Shown here in pieces: positions 45,443-53,632 of a stretch of 64,000 nt of DNA. Origin of the DNA: UBA10649 sp963755335. GTDB lineage: Bacteria > Actinomycetota > Actinomycetes > S36-B12. The position numbers and the translations under genes were made by a program. Positions within the stretch are counted from its first letter, which is position 1. Each line of letters starts with the position of its first letter. Location: contig CAVWJW010000006.1 of NCBI GenBank assembly GCA_963755335.1, positions 51,175 to 115,174 on the forward strand. The letters are read 5' to 3'. The notes beneath the pieces were generated by a model. That model searched no databases and was not told where the DNA came from. It saw only the letters and a program-made list of their open reading frames with translations.

Positions 45443-46266
45443 ATGGGAAAACTATCAGGAGTGGACGACGCATCGTCAGGGTCATCGCGTGCGTCCGGCA
45501 GGCCCGCCCAGGGCGGCTGGGCCGGCACGGCGGCACGGTGCGGGCACCCCTCGCGGAAGTCGCACCAGCCGCACAGCGGTCCGGGTGAGGCGGGGAAGTC
45601 CGACGGCTGGCCGGCAGCCAACGCGACGGCGATGTCGCGGCCGATGGCGTCCACCCGGCTCATCTGGCGGGCAAGCGACTCGTCGGTGTGCCGGTGCGTC
45701 GCAACGGTGCCGCTGGGCAGATGGTGGAGCTGAACCTCGTAGACGGGCCTGCGCAGCGAGCGCTGGGTGACCAGGGCATAGATCGCCAGGGCACGGGAGA
45801 CCTTCGCGTCATCGTCGCTCGGAACCGTCCTGCCGGTCTTGTAGTCGACGATCACCAGCTCGCCGCCGCGCTCGTCGATCCGGTCGATACGGCCGCTGAC
45901 CGTGACGTATTCGCCCAGCGCACCCAGCGTGCGCTCCCGGCTGAACGGCACCGGGGCCGGGTGCTGCTCGACGTAGTCCTGCACCCAGCCGGCGGCAATG
46001 CTCCGCCACGCACCGCTCTGCTCGTCGTCCCGGAACCCCAGGCTCGACCAATGACTCTGCACGAGCTCTGCGGCTGCCGCCGGGTCCGGACTCTCGAGGT
46101 CGAACCAGTCGCGCAGCGCCGCATGCACGGCATTGCCCATCGACAGGTGCGCCCAGTTGCCCTGGGACCCCGACTTCTGCACGTACTGGAGCCAGAACCG
46201 GAAGGCGCACTGCTGCCAGACGTCGAGCTTGGTGGCCGACACGGGGACGAGGCGCCGGTCGGTCAT
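45439..46266 (-). CDS. RecB-like PD-(D/E)XK nuclease with probable Fe-S cluster
   Basis: A 275-residue stand-alone RecB-family exonuclease domain (PDDEXK_1). The active-site block is RIDRIDERGGELVIVDYKTGR (D...D-x-K, about residues 121-141). It shows the family helix ALRDWFDL and downstream Q-Y motif region VTQRSLRRPVYEVQLHHL. C20 (QQCAFRFW) and three C-terminal cysteines (PLCGWCDFREGC) have the C...C-x2-C-x5-C arrangement of the 4Fe-4S 'iron staple' of AddB and Cas4. It is common in actinomycetes as a single gene near acyl-CoA dehydrogenases. Role in DNA repair is inferred. No cas genes are present. Confidence 0.85.
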   Translation of the reverse strand: MTDRRLVPVSATKLDVWQQCAFRFWLQYVQKSGSQGNWAHLSMGNAVHAALRDWFDLESPDPAAAAELVQSHWSSLGFRDDEQSGAWRSIAAGWVQDYVEQHPAPVPFSRERTLGALGEYVTVSGRIDRIDERGGELVIVDYKTGRTVPSDDDAKVSRALAIYALVTQRSLRRPVYEVQLHHLPSGTVATHRHTDESLARQMSRVDAIGRDIAVALAAGQPSDFPASPGPLCGWCDFREGCPHRAAVPAQPPWAGLPDARDDPDDASSTPDSFPI

Positions 46267-46290
46267 GGCGTCACCGTAGCGATCGTCCGG

Positions 46291-46698
46291 TCACTCGGGC
46301 GGGTCCAGCAGGCCCCAGTGGATGAGCGCCTCGGCGAGTCCCGGGCTGGTCTCGGCCGCGTGCAGGTCGCGGGTGGTGAACCACCGGGCGTCGGCCGCGT
46401 CGTCGCCCGCCCTCGGCTGAGCCTGATCGTCGACGATCACGAGGAAGTCGCGGATCACGTAGACACCGCCGCCCGGGGCATCACGGCGCACCGTGCCGAC
46501 CTCACGCTGGACGATGCCGGTGAGGCCGGTCTCCTCGGCCAGTTCACGCACGACGGCCGCCTCGTCCGTCTCGTCGGGCTCGACGCGGCCGCCGGGGATC
46601 GACCAGGTGCCCTGCGCCGGCGGATTCGCCCGCCGGACGAGGAGGAAGCGGCCAGCGGTGTCGCGCACCACGGCGCCGACGCACGCGATCTCGGCCAT
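46291..46698 (-). CDS. Nudix hydrolase (MutT-like)
   Basis: A 135-residue Nudix protein, MAEIACVGAVVRDTAGRFLL at the N-terminus. The box is complete: GGRVEPDETDEAAVVRELAEETGL. It fits small MutT-type phosphohydrolases that act on nucleoside triphosphates or related compounds. A GTG at 46704 could add two residues; the ATG at 46698 is preferred. The gene lies 10 bp after the acyl-CoA dehydrogenase and 24 bp before the nuclease, on the same strand, so all are probably one transcript. Confidence 0.87.
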   Translation of the reverse strand: MAEIACVGAVVRDTAGRFLLVRRANPPAQGTWSIPGGRVEPDETDEAAVVRELAEETGLTGIVQREVGTVRRDAPGGGVYVIRDFLVIVDDQAQPRAGDDAADARWFTTRDLHAAETSPGLAEALIHWGLLDPPE

Positions 46699-46708
46699 GG
46701 ACACGACC

Positions 46709-47914
46709 TTAGGCGCGGGTCTTGTACTCCTCGAGCAGTCGGCGCGCGATGATCATCCGCTGGATGTCCGCGGTGCCCTCGCCGATCAGCAGCATGGGCG
46801 CCTCGCGGTACAGCCGCTCGATCTCGTACTCCTTGGAGTAGCCGTAGCCGCCGTGGATCCGGAAGGAGTCCTCGACGACCTCCTTGCAGTACTCGCTCGC
46901 GAGGTACTTGGCCATCCCGGCCTCGAGGTCGTTGCGCTCGCCCGAGTCCTTCTTGCGCGCGGCGACGACCATCATCTGGTGCGCCGCCTCGACCTTGACG
47001 GCCATGTCGGCGAGCCGGAATGCGACGGCCTGGTGCTCGGCGATCGGCTTGCCGAAGGTGACCCGCTGCTGCGCGTACTCCACGCCCAGCTCGAAGGCGC
47101 GGATCGAGAGGCCGCACGCGCGGGCGGCGACGTTGACGCGACCGACCTCGACCCCGTCCATCATCTGGTAGAAGCCCTTGCCCGGCTCCCCGCCGAGCAG
47201 GTCGTCCTCGGTCAGTCGCAGGTTGTCCATCACCAGCTCGGTGGTGTCGACGCCCTTGTAGCCCATCTTGTCGATCTTGCCGGGGATCGTCAGGCCCGGG
47301 CGCACCTCGCCGAAGCCCGACGGCTTCTCGACCAGGAACGTCGACATCTTCTTGTAGACCGACGCACCCTCGGGCGCTTCGGCGTCGGTGCGCACGAGCA
47401 CCGCCACCAGCGTCGACGAGCCACCGTTGGTGAGCCACATCTTCGCGCCGTTCATCACCCAGCCGTCGTCGTCACGAGTGGCCTTGCTGGTGATCGCCGC
47501 CACGTCGGAACCGCAGCCCGGCTCGCTCATCGAGAACGCGCCGCGGACCTCCCCCGTCGCCATGCGAGGCAGGTAGTAGTCCTTCTGCTCCTGCGTGCCG
47601 TGCTGCATCAGCATGTAGGCGACGATGAAGTGCGTGTTGATGACGCCCGACACGCTCATCCAGCCGCGGGCGATCTCCTCGACGACCAGCGCATAGGTGA
47701 GCAGGGACTCGCCGAGGCCGCCGTACTGCTCGGGGATGATCAGGCCGAAGACGCCCATCTCCTTCAGCCCGTCGACGATCGCCTGCGGGTACTCGTCGGC
47801 GTGCTCGAGCTCGTTGGCAACGGGGATGATCTCGTTGTCGACGAAGTCGCGAACCGCCTCGAGGATGTCGCGCTGGTCCTCGGTGAGGCCCTCGGTCTGC
47901 GCAAGACGCGCCAT
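46709..47914 (-). CDS. Acyl-CoA dehydrogenase, probable (2S)-methylsuccinyl-CoA dehydrogenase role
   Basis: A 401-residue acyl-CoA dehydrogenase from the ATG at 47914 (MARLAQTEGLTEDQRDIL). Signatures: GAFSMSEPGCGSDVAAITS (about residues 120-138), GERNDLEAGMAKYLASEYC, and the C-terminal RIHGGYGYSKEYEIERLYREA. It follows a malyl-CoA lyase-like gene and an ethylmalonyl-CoA mutase-like gene with one-base spacing, which is the actinobacterial ethylmalonyl-CoA-pathway arrangement. There the dehydrogenase converts methylsuccinyl-CoA to mesaconyl-CoA. The size is shorter than the long alphaproteobacterial Mcd form (about 550 residues), so the assignment rests on context. Confidence 0.8.
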   Translation of the reverse strand: MARLAQTEGLTEDQRDILEAVRDFVDNEIIPVANELEHADEYPQAIVDGLKEMGVFGLIIPEQYGGLGESLLTYALVVEEIARGWMSVSGVINTHFIVAYMLMQHGTQEQKDYYLPRMATGEVRGAFSMSEPGCGSDVAAITSKATRDDDGWVMNGAKMWLTNGGSSTLVAVLVRTDAEAPEGASVYKKMSTFLVEKPSGFGEVRPGLTIPGKIDKMGYKGVDTTELVMDNLRLTEDDLLGGEPGKGFYQMMDGVEVGRVNVAARACGLSIRAFELGVEYAQQRVTFGKPIAEHQAVAFRLADMAVKVEAAHQMMVVAARKKDSGERNDLEAGMAKYLASEYCKEVVEDSFRIHGGYGYSKEYEIERLYREAPMLLIGEGTADIQRMIIARRLLEEYKTRA

Positions 47915-47915
47915 G

Positions 47916-48875
47916 TCAGGCCTCCGGCTTCTCGAAGGACTTGGTGCGGGCCATGCCCGCGGCTCGCCCCTTCGCACTGATGACGAGCGCCATCTTGCGG
48001 GAGGCCTCGTCGATCATCTCGTCGCCCAGCATGACCGCGCCCTTGGCGCCGCCCTCAGCGGACGTGTAGTAGTCGTACGCGTCGAGGATGAGCTCGGCGT
48101 GGTCGTAGTCGTCCTGGCGCGGGGAGAAGACCTCGTTGGCGGCATCGATCTGTCCGGGGTGCAGCACCCACTTGCCGTCGAAGCCCAGTGCCGCGGAGCG
48201 ACCGGCGACGCGCTTGTAGCCCTCGATGTCCTTGATCGCCAGGTACGGGCCGTCGATCGCCTGCTTGTCGTACGCGCGCGCGGCCATCAGGATCCGCATG
48301 AGGATGTAGTGGTACGCGTCGCCGACGTCATAGCCGGGCGGCTGCTCGCCGACCACGAGTGACTTCATGTTGATGCTGGCCATGAAGTCGGCCGGGCCGA
48401 AGATGATCGTCTCCACCCGCGGCGATGCCTGTGCGATCGCGTCGACGTTGATCAGGCCGATCGCGTTCTCGATCTGCGCCTCGATCCCGATGCGACCGAC
48501 CTCGAAGCCGTTCGACTTCTCGATCTGGGTCAGCAGCATGTCGAGCGCCTGCACCTGCTCGGCGTTCTGCACCTTGGGCAGCATGATGCAGTCGAGGTTC
48601 GGGCCGGCACCCTCGACGACCTCGATCACGTCGGCGTAGGTCCACTGGGTCGTCCAGTCATTGACGCGAACGGTGCGGACCTTGCCCTCGTAGCCGCCCT
48701 CGTTCAGCGCCGCCACGATGTTCTTGCGGGCATCGGGCTTGGCGATCGGCGCCACGGCGTCCTCGATGTCCATGAACACCTGGTCGGCCGCAAGGCCCTT
48801 CGCCTTCTCCAGCATCTTGGGGCTGGAACCCGGCACCGCCAGGTTGGATCGGCGAGAGCGCAACTGCTGTGACAT
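47916..48875 (-). CDS. HpcH/HpaI aldolase/citrate lyase family, malyl-CoA/beta-methylmalyl-CoA lyase-like
   Basis: A 319-residue CitE-like TIM-barrel protein. It has SNLAVPGSSPKMLEKAKGL, DQVFMDIEDAVAP (Mg-binding region), VQNAEQVQALDMLLTQIEK, EAQIENAIGLINVDAIA (metal-ligand Glu), and GPADFMASINM. Those motifs match Mcl1-type lyases that split methylmalyl-CoA to glyoxylate and propionyl-CoA. It sits between the mutase and dehydrogenase genes of the ethylmalonyl-CoA set. ATG 48875. A relaxed role in L-malyl-CoA cleavage is also possible. Confidence 0.87.
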   Translation of the reverse strand: MSQQLRSRRSNLAVPGSSPKMLEKAKGLAADQVFMDIEDAVAPIAKPDARKNIVAALNEGGYEGKVRTVRVNDWTTQWTYADVIEVVEGAGPNLDCIMLPKVQNAEQVQALDMLLTQIEKSNGFEVGRIGIEAQIENAIGLINVDAIAQASPRVETIIFGPADFMASINMKSLVVGEQPPGYDVGDAYHYILMRILMAARAYDKQAIDGPYLAIKDIEGYKRVAGRSAALGFDGKWVLHPGQIDAANEVFSPRQDDYDHAELILDAYDYYTSAEGGAKGAVMLGDEMIDEASRKMALVISAKGRAAGMARTKSFEKPEA

Positions 48876-48904
48876 GCAAGCTCCTGTTCGTGGTGGACGG
48901 ACGG

Positions 48905-50884
48905 TCAGGCAGGTGTGGAGGCGCGGCTGCGGCGGATCACGTCGAGGACGCTCGCCATGACGGCGGCGAGGTCGTAGTCCTTGGGCGTGAAGACGGCCGC
49001 AACCCCTTGTGCTTCGAGCTCACGTGCGTCCTGCTCGGGGATGATGCCCCCGACGATGACAGGCAGTTCGCCCAGCCCGCGGTCGCGCAGCTCATCGAGC
49101 ACCTGCGGGACCACCTGGAGGTGCGAGCCGGACAGGATCGACAGGCCGACGCAGTCGACGTCCTCCTGCGCGGCGGCTGCGGCAATCGCCGCCGGGGTCA
49201 GGCGGATGCCCTGATAGACGACCTCGAAGCCGGCGTCGCGGGCCGCGACGGCCACCTGCTCGGCGCCGTTGGAGTGACCGTCGAGTCCGGGCTTGGCGAC
49301 CAGGATGCGCAGGTGGTGGCCGACCTCGTCGCCCGCCGCGGCGACCGCTCCGCGGAGCGCGGCAAGGCCCGATCCGCCGTCCGCACCGACCGATCCGGTC
49401 ACGCCGGTGGGGGCGCGGAACTCGCCGAAGACGGATCGGAGGGCGTCGCTCCACTCGCCGGTGGTGACGCCGGCGCGGGCGCACGCGAGGGAGGCGGGCA
49501 TGAGGTTCGCGCCGCTGACCGCGTCGGTCCGCAGGGCGGCCAGCGCGTCGTCGACGGCCGTCTGGTCACGCTCGGCGCGCCACGCCTCGACCGCCGCGAT
49601 CGCGTTCGCCTCCACGTCGGGGTCCACCCGCATGATGGCGGTGTCGACGTCCTGGGTGAGCGGGCTGGGCTCGGTGGTCGTGTATGCGTTCACGCCGACG
49701 ATGAGCTCGTCGCCGCTCTCGATGCGGCGCCGGCGTTCGGCCAGCGAGGCGACGAGTGCCGACTTCAGGTAGCCCGTCTCCACCGCCGCGACCGCGCCGC
49801 CCATCTCCTCGATGCGGGCCATCTCGGTGCGCGTCGCCGCGACGATGTCGGCGACCTTCGCCTCCACGACGTGCGAACCGGCAAAGATGTCGTCGTACTC
49901 GAGCAGGTCGCTCTCGAAGGCGAGGACCTGCTGCATGCGCAGGCTCCACTGCTGGTCCCACGGGCGTGGCAGGCCGAGCGCCTCGTTCCAGGCGGGCAGC
50001 TGCACGGCGCGGGCCCGGGCATCCTTCGACAGGGTGACGCCGAGCATCTCGAGCACGATCCGCTGGATGTTGTTCTCCGGCTGTGCCTCGGTCAGGCCGA
50101 GCGAGTTGACCTGGACGCCGTAGCGGAATCGGCGCGCCTTGGCATCGGTCACGCCGTAGCGGTCGCGCGTGACCTCGTCCCACAGCTGGACGAAGGCGCG
50201 CATCTTGCACATCTCCTCCACGAAGCGGACTCCGGCGTTGACAAAGAACGAGATGCGGGCCACCACGGAGGCAAGGTCCTCGGGCGACACCTGGCCCGAG
50301 TCGCGTACCGCGTCGAGCACCGCGATGGCCGTGGACATCGCGAAGGCGACCTCCTGGACGGGCGTCGCGCCGGCCTCCTGCAGGTGGTAGCTGCAGATGT
50401 TGATGGGGTTCCACTTGGGCGTGTTCGCGACGCTCCAGGCGATCATGTCGGTGGTCAGTCGCATCGACGGCCCGGGCGGGAATACGTACGTGCCGCGGGA
50501 CAGGTACTCCTTGATGATGTCGTTCTGCGTGGTGCCCGACAGCTCACCTCGATCGGCGCACTGCTCGTCGGCAACGGTGACGTAGAGGGCGAACAGCCAC
50601 ATGGCGGTCGCGTTGATCGTCATCGAGGTGTTCATGCGGTCGAGCGGGATCGAGTCGAGCAGCGCCCGCATGTCGCCGACGTGCACCACCGGCACGCCGA
50701 CCTTGCCGACCTCGCCTCGGGCGAGCGGCGAATCGGGGTCGTACCCGGTCTGAGTGGGCAGGTCGAACGCGATCGACAGGCCGGTCTGGCCTTTGGCGAG
50801 ATTCGTCCGGTACAGCTCGTTGGACGCGCGGGCCGAGGAGTGCCCGGCATACGTGCGCATCACCCACGGGGCGCCCTTGCTCAC
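48905..50884 (-). CDS. meaA: Ethylmalonyl-CoA mutase-like B12-dependent mutase (MeaA/Ecm)
   Basis: A 659-residue single-chain B12-dependent acyl-CoA mutase. The catalytic TIM barrel starts RTYAGHSSARASNELYRTNL and FDLPTQTGYDPDSPLARGEVG. The C-terminal B12 domain (about residues 525-655) has the ligand motif KPGLDGHSNGAEQVA (D-x-H-x2-G) and GLSILSGSH. The size, the start around WVMRTYAGHSS and lack of a separate small subunit match MeaA/ethylmalonyl-CoA mutase of streptomycetes rather than MutAB. GTG start at 50884 behind a GGAGGAGG site. The partner crotonyl-CoA carboxylase/reductase gene, usually adjacent, is not in the window. Confidence 0.9.
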   Translation of the reverse strand: MSKGAPWVMRTYAGHSSARASNELYRTNLAKGQTGLSIAFDLPTQTGYDPDSPLARGEVGKVGVPVVHVGDMRALLDSIPLDRMNTSMTINATAMWLFALYVTVADEQCADRGELSGTTQNDIIKEYLSRGTYVFPPGPSMRLTTDMIAWSVANTPKWNPINICSYHLQEAGATPVQEVAFAMSTAIAVLDAVRDSGQVSPEDLASVVARISFFVNAGVRFVEEMCKMRAFVQLWDEVTRDRYGVTDAKARRFRYGVQVNSLGLTEAQPENNIQRIVLEMLGVTLSKDARARAVQLPAWNEALGLPRPWDQQWSLRMQQVLAFESDLLEYDDIFAGSHVVEAKVADIVAATRTEMARIEEMGGAVAAVETGYLKSALVASLAERRRRIESGDELIVGVNAYTTTEPSPLTQDVDTAIMRVDPDVEANAIAAVEAWRAERDQTAVDDALAALRTDAVSGANLMPASLACARAGVTTGEWSDALRSVFGEFRAPTGVTGSVGADGGSGLAALRGAVAAAGDEVGHHLRILVAKPGLDGHSNGAEQVAVAARDAGFEVVYQGIRLTPAAIAAAAAQEDVDCVGLSILSGSHLQVVPQVLDELRDRGLGELPVIVGGIIPEQDARELEAQGVAAVFTPKDYDLAAVMASVLDVIRRSRASTPA

Positions 50885-50989
50885 GGGGTACAGCCTCCTC
50901 CATCGGCACCGGGGCCCGGGGTTCTGCCCGAATCCCTTACATCATTGCACCACCGACTATAGGGTGTCCACATAAACGTGAGGAGTGCC

Positions 50990-51805
50990 ATGGACACCAC
51001 CGAACTGGCCCGACGTGCCCGGATCAGCGCCCTGACGATGTGCTCCCAGTCTGGCGCATCGCACATCGGCGCCGCTCTCTCAGTCATCGACGTGCTGGCC
51101 GTCATCTACGGGGACGTGGCCAACGTCTCACCCGACCGGGTGGACGATCCGGCCCGCGACATCGTGCTCGTCTCCAAGGGGCATTCGGCCTCCGGCGTCT
51201 ACGCCGTGCTCGGCCAGGCCGGCTACTTCCCGCTGGACTGGCTCGACGACTACTACCTCGACGGATCGCACCTCGGCGGCCACGTGACCGCCCACGGGGT
51301 CCCCGGGGTCGAGCTGTCCACGGGAGCCCTGGGCCACGCACTGCCCTTCGGCGTCGGCCGCGCCCTCACGGACAAGATCGACGGGATCGACCGTCGGGTG
51401 TTCGTCGTGCTCTCCGACGGGGAGTGCGCCGAGGGCAGCAACTGGGAGGGCGCCCTGATGGGAGGGCACCACGGCCTGGGCAACGTCACCGTGGTCGTGG
51501 ACCGCAACCGGCTGCAGATCCTCGGCCGGACCGAGGACGTCCTCGGCCTCGAGCCGTTCGCCGACAAGTGGCGGGCGTTCGGCTGGGAGGTCGAGGAGAT
51601 CGACGGTCACGACCATGCGGAGATCCGCCGGGCACTGCGCGTTCGCAGCGACCGGCCCCGCGCCATCATCGCCAACACCACCAAGGGCAAGGGCGTGGAC
51701 TTCATGGAGGACAGGGTCGAGTGGCACACGCTCGTGCCCAACGCCGACCAGCTGGCCGTGGCGATCGCCCAGCTCGAGACCAACACCACGGAGGTGCCGG
51801 CATGA
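50990..51805 (+). CDS. Transketolase-like protein, N-terminal (TPP-binding) subunit
   Basis: A 271-residue protein equal to the first half of transketolase. ATG at 50990 behind GTGAGGAG. It contains SGASHIGAALSVIDVLAVIYGD, VSKGHSASGVYAVLGQAGYF, GALGHALPFGVGRAL, and the TPP/Mg motif SDGECAEGSNWEGAL followed by VVVDRNRLQ. The matching C-terminal half is the next gene, overlapping by four bases (ATGA), so the two form a heteromeric enzyme. Split transketolases act on sugars or in specialised pathways such as quinone or secondary-metabolite synthesis. The reaction here is not decided. Confidence 0.88.
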   Translation: MDTTELARRARISALTMCSQSGASHIGAALSVIDVLAVIYGDVANVSPDRVDDPARDIVLVSKGHSASGVYAVLGQAGYFPLDWLDDYYLDGSHLGGHVTAHGVPGVELSTGALGHALPFGVGRALTDKIDGIDRRVFVVLSDGECAEGSNWEGALMGGHHGLGNVTVVVDRNRLQILGRTEDVLGLEPFADKWRAFGWEVEEIDGHDHAEIRRALRVRSDRPRAIIANTTKGKGVDFMEDRVEWHTLVPNADQLAVAIAQLETNTTEVPA

Positions 51806-52728
51806 GGGACGCATTCGTCAAGAAGCTCAACGAGTGCGCGGCCGACGACCCCGACGTGATGCTGCTCGTCGGGGACCTCGGCTTCGGGGTGGTCGCCGAC
51901 TTCGGCCTGACCTACCCGGAGCAGTTCCTCAACTGCGGCGTGGCCGAGCAGTCCATGGTCGGCATCGCCGCCGGCATGGCATCGGCCGGCCGACGCCCCT
52001 TCGTGTACTCGATCGCCAACTTCCCGACGCTCCGACCGCTCGAGCAGATCCGCAACGACGTCTGCTACCACGGTCTGGGCGTCACGATCGTGTCCGTCGG
52101 CGCCGGCCTCGCCTACGGTTCGCTCGGCTACACGCATCATGCTGTCGAGGACATCTCCATCCTGCGATCGCTGCCCGGCATGCGGGTGTACTCCCCCGCC
52201 GACGCGATGGAGTGCCGAGCCGCCGTCGACGCGATCCTCGCGGACCCGTCGCCTGCCTACCTGCGGCTGGGCAAGAACAAGGAGCCGTTGATGCACAAGG
52301 CTCCGCCTGACCTCGCCCAGGGCGCGCCGATCGTCGTACGCGACGGATCCGACGTCACGGTTCTCGTGGCCGGCCCGATCATCGTGCAGGCGCTCGAGGT
52401 GGCCGAGCAGCTCGCGGACGCCGGGGTCTCGGTCCGGGTCGTGAGCTGCCCGGTGATCAAGCCCCTCAATGCCGAGGCCGTTCGCGACGCGTCGGCGGGC
52501 ACCGTCGGGATCGTCACGCTCGAGGAGCACACCGTGCTCGGCGGGTTCGGCAGCGCCGTCCTCGAAGCGTTCGCGGTCCGCGGCTGGCGCACGCCCATCC
52601 TGCCGCTCGGGCTGGCCGACGCGGCGACGCACATCATCGGCGGGCAGGAGTGGCTGCGCGAGCGGGCCGGCCTCGCCACGTCGTACGTTCGCGACAGCGT
52701 CGCGTCGTTCACCAGCACGAATGCCTGA
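51802..52728 (+). CDS. Transketolase-like protein, C-terminal subunit
   Basis: A 308-residue partner of the previous gene: Pyr domain plus C-terminal transketolase domain. It shows LLVGDLGFGVVADFGLTYPE, FLNCGVAEQSMVGIAAGMAS (catalytic Glu region), SVGAGLAYGSLGYTHHAVEDI, and TLEEHTVLGGFGSAVLEA near the C-terminus. Its ATG overlaps the N-subunit stop, so stoichiometric production is likely. The gene is followed 10 bp later by the enoyl-CoA hydratase on the same strand. Its role in the surrounding CoA-ester pathway is unclear. Confidence 0.88.
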   Translation: MRDAFVKKLNECAADDPDVMLLVGDLGFGVVADFGLTYPEQFLNCGVAEQSMVGIAAGMASAGRRPFVYSIANFPTLRPLEQIRNDVCYHGLGVTIVSVGAGLAYGSLGYTHHAVEDISILRSLPGMRVYSPADAMECRAAVDAILADPSPAYLRLGKNKEPLMHKAPPDLAQGAPIVVRDGSDVTVLVAGPIIVQALEVAEQLADAGVSVRVVSCPVIKPLNAEAVRDASAGTVGIVTLEEHTVLGGFGSAVLEAFAVRGWRTPILPLGLADAATHIIGGQEWLRERAGLATSYVRDSVASFTSTNA

Positions 52729-52740
52729 CGGGAGCCCTTG

Positions 52741-53619
52741 ATGACCGACGCCTACGAGACCCTCCGCTACGAGGTGGCCGACGGCATCCTCACCCTGTGG
52801 CTGCACCGACCCGACAGCCTCAACGCGTTCACGGTGACCATGGCCAACGAGCTCGTCGCGGCCTTCGACCGGGCGAGCGCCGATGACGAGGTCGGCGCGA
52901 TCGTCGTCACCGGCACAGGTCGGGCGTTCTGCGCCGGGATGGACCTGTCGTCCGACGGCAACGTCTTCGGCCTGGACGAGACGCAACGACCCACACTCGA
53001 GGATCTCGACGCCAGGTTCGAGGACCCGCTCATCGTGGACGGTGTCCGCGACACCGGCGGACGGGTCTCGCTGGCCGTCTACCGCTGCACCAAGCCCGTC
53101 ATCGCCGCGATCAACGGAGCAGCCGTGGGCATCGGCGCCACCATGACCCTGCCGATGGACATCCGCATCGCCTCGGAGCGTGCGCGGATCGGCTTCGTCT
53201 TCGGTCGCCTCGGGATCGTCCCTGAGGCGTGCTCGACCTGGTTCCTGCCCCGGATCGTGGGCATCAGCCGCGCGCTCGAGCTGATCTACTCCGCCGACAT
53301 CCTCGACGCTCACCAAGCGCTCGAGGCCGGGCTCGTGCGCGAGGTCGTCGCCGAGAGGGACCTCCTGCCGACGGCCTATGCCCTCGCCGCGAAGTTCGTC
53401 GGCGGCCGGTCACCGGTGGCGACGGCGCTGATGCGGCAGATGATGTACCGCAACAGTGCGCAGCCGGATCCCGTTGCCGCGCACCGGATCGAGTCGCTGG
53501 CGATGTTCTACGCGAGCATCGGCGACGGCAAGGAGGGCGTGACAGCCTTCCTCGAGAAGCGCCCGGCCGAGTTCACCGGACGCACCCCGCAGGACATGCC
53601 GCCGTTCTACCCCTGGTAG
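52741..53619 (+). CDS. Enoyl-CoA hydratase/isomerase family protein
   Basis: A 292-residue crotonase-fold protein, 12 bp after the split transketolase genes. Motifs: WLHRPDSLNAFTVTMANEL, GTGRAFCAGMDLSSDGNVFG (oxyanion hole 1), AAINGAAVGIGATMTLPMDIRIA (oxyanion hole 2), GRLGIVPEACSTWFLPRIVG with a Glu in the general-acid/base position. The insertion after the first oxyanion motif (DETQRPTLEDLDARFEDP) is longer than in classic hydratases. ATG 52741 is preferred over TTG 52738. It may hydrate the intermediates of the acyl-CoA pathway of this region. Confidence 0.87.
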   Translation: MTDAYETLRYEVADGILTLWLHRPDSLNAFTVTMANELVAAFDRASADDEVGAIVVTGTGRAFCAGMDLSSDGNVFGLDETQRPTLEDLDARFEDPLIVDGVRDTGGRVSLAVYRCTKPVIAAINGAAVGIGATMTLPMDIRIASERARIGFVFGRLGIVPEACSTWFLPRIVGISRALELIYSADILDAHQALEAGLVREVVAERDLLPTAYALAAKFVGGRSPVATALMRQMMYRNSAQPDPVAAHRIESLAMFYASIGDGKEGVTAFLEKRPAEFTGRTPQDMPPFYPW

Positions 53620-53632
53620 CGCTCGGCCCGGC

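Noticed and set aside
45439..46266. RecB-like nuclease as Cas4, hinting at a CRISPR locus
   Set aside because: No cas genes, no direct-repeat array with spacers, and the neighbours are metabolic. Stand-alone RecB-type nucleases are common in actinomycetes.
48869..50962. Long plus-strand frame (697 codons) antisense to the mutase
   Set aside because: It is the complement of a fully conserved B12-dependent mutase and shows no domain of its own.
50990..52728. Split transketolase as a frameshifted single gene
   Set aside because: The halves meet at an ATGA overlap exactly at the domain boundary and have their own start context, the normal form of two-subunit transketolases.
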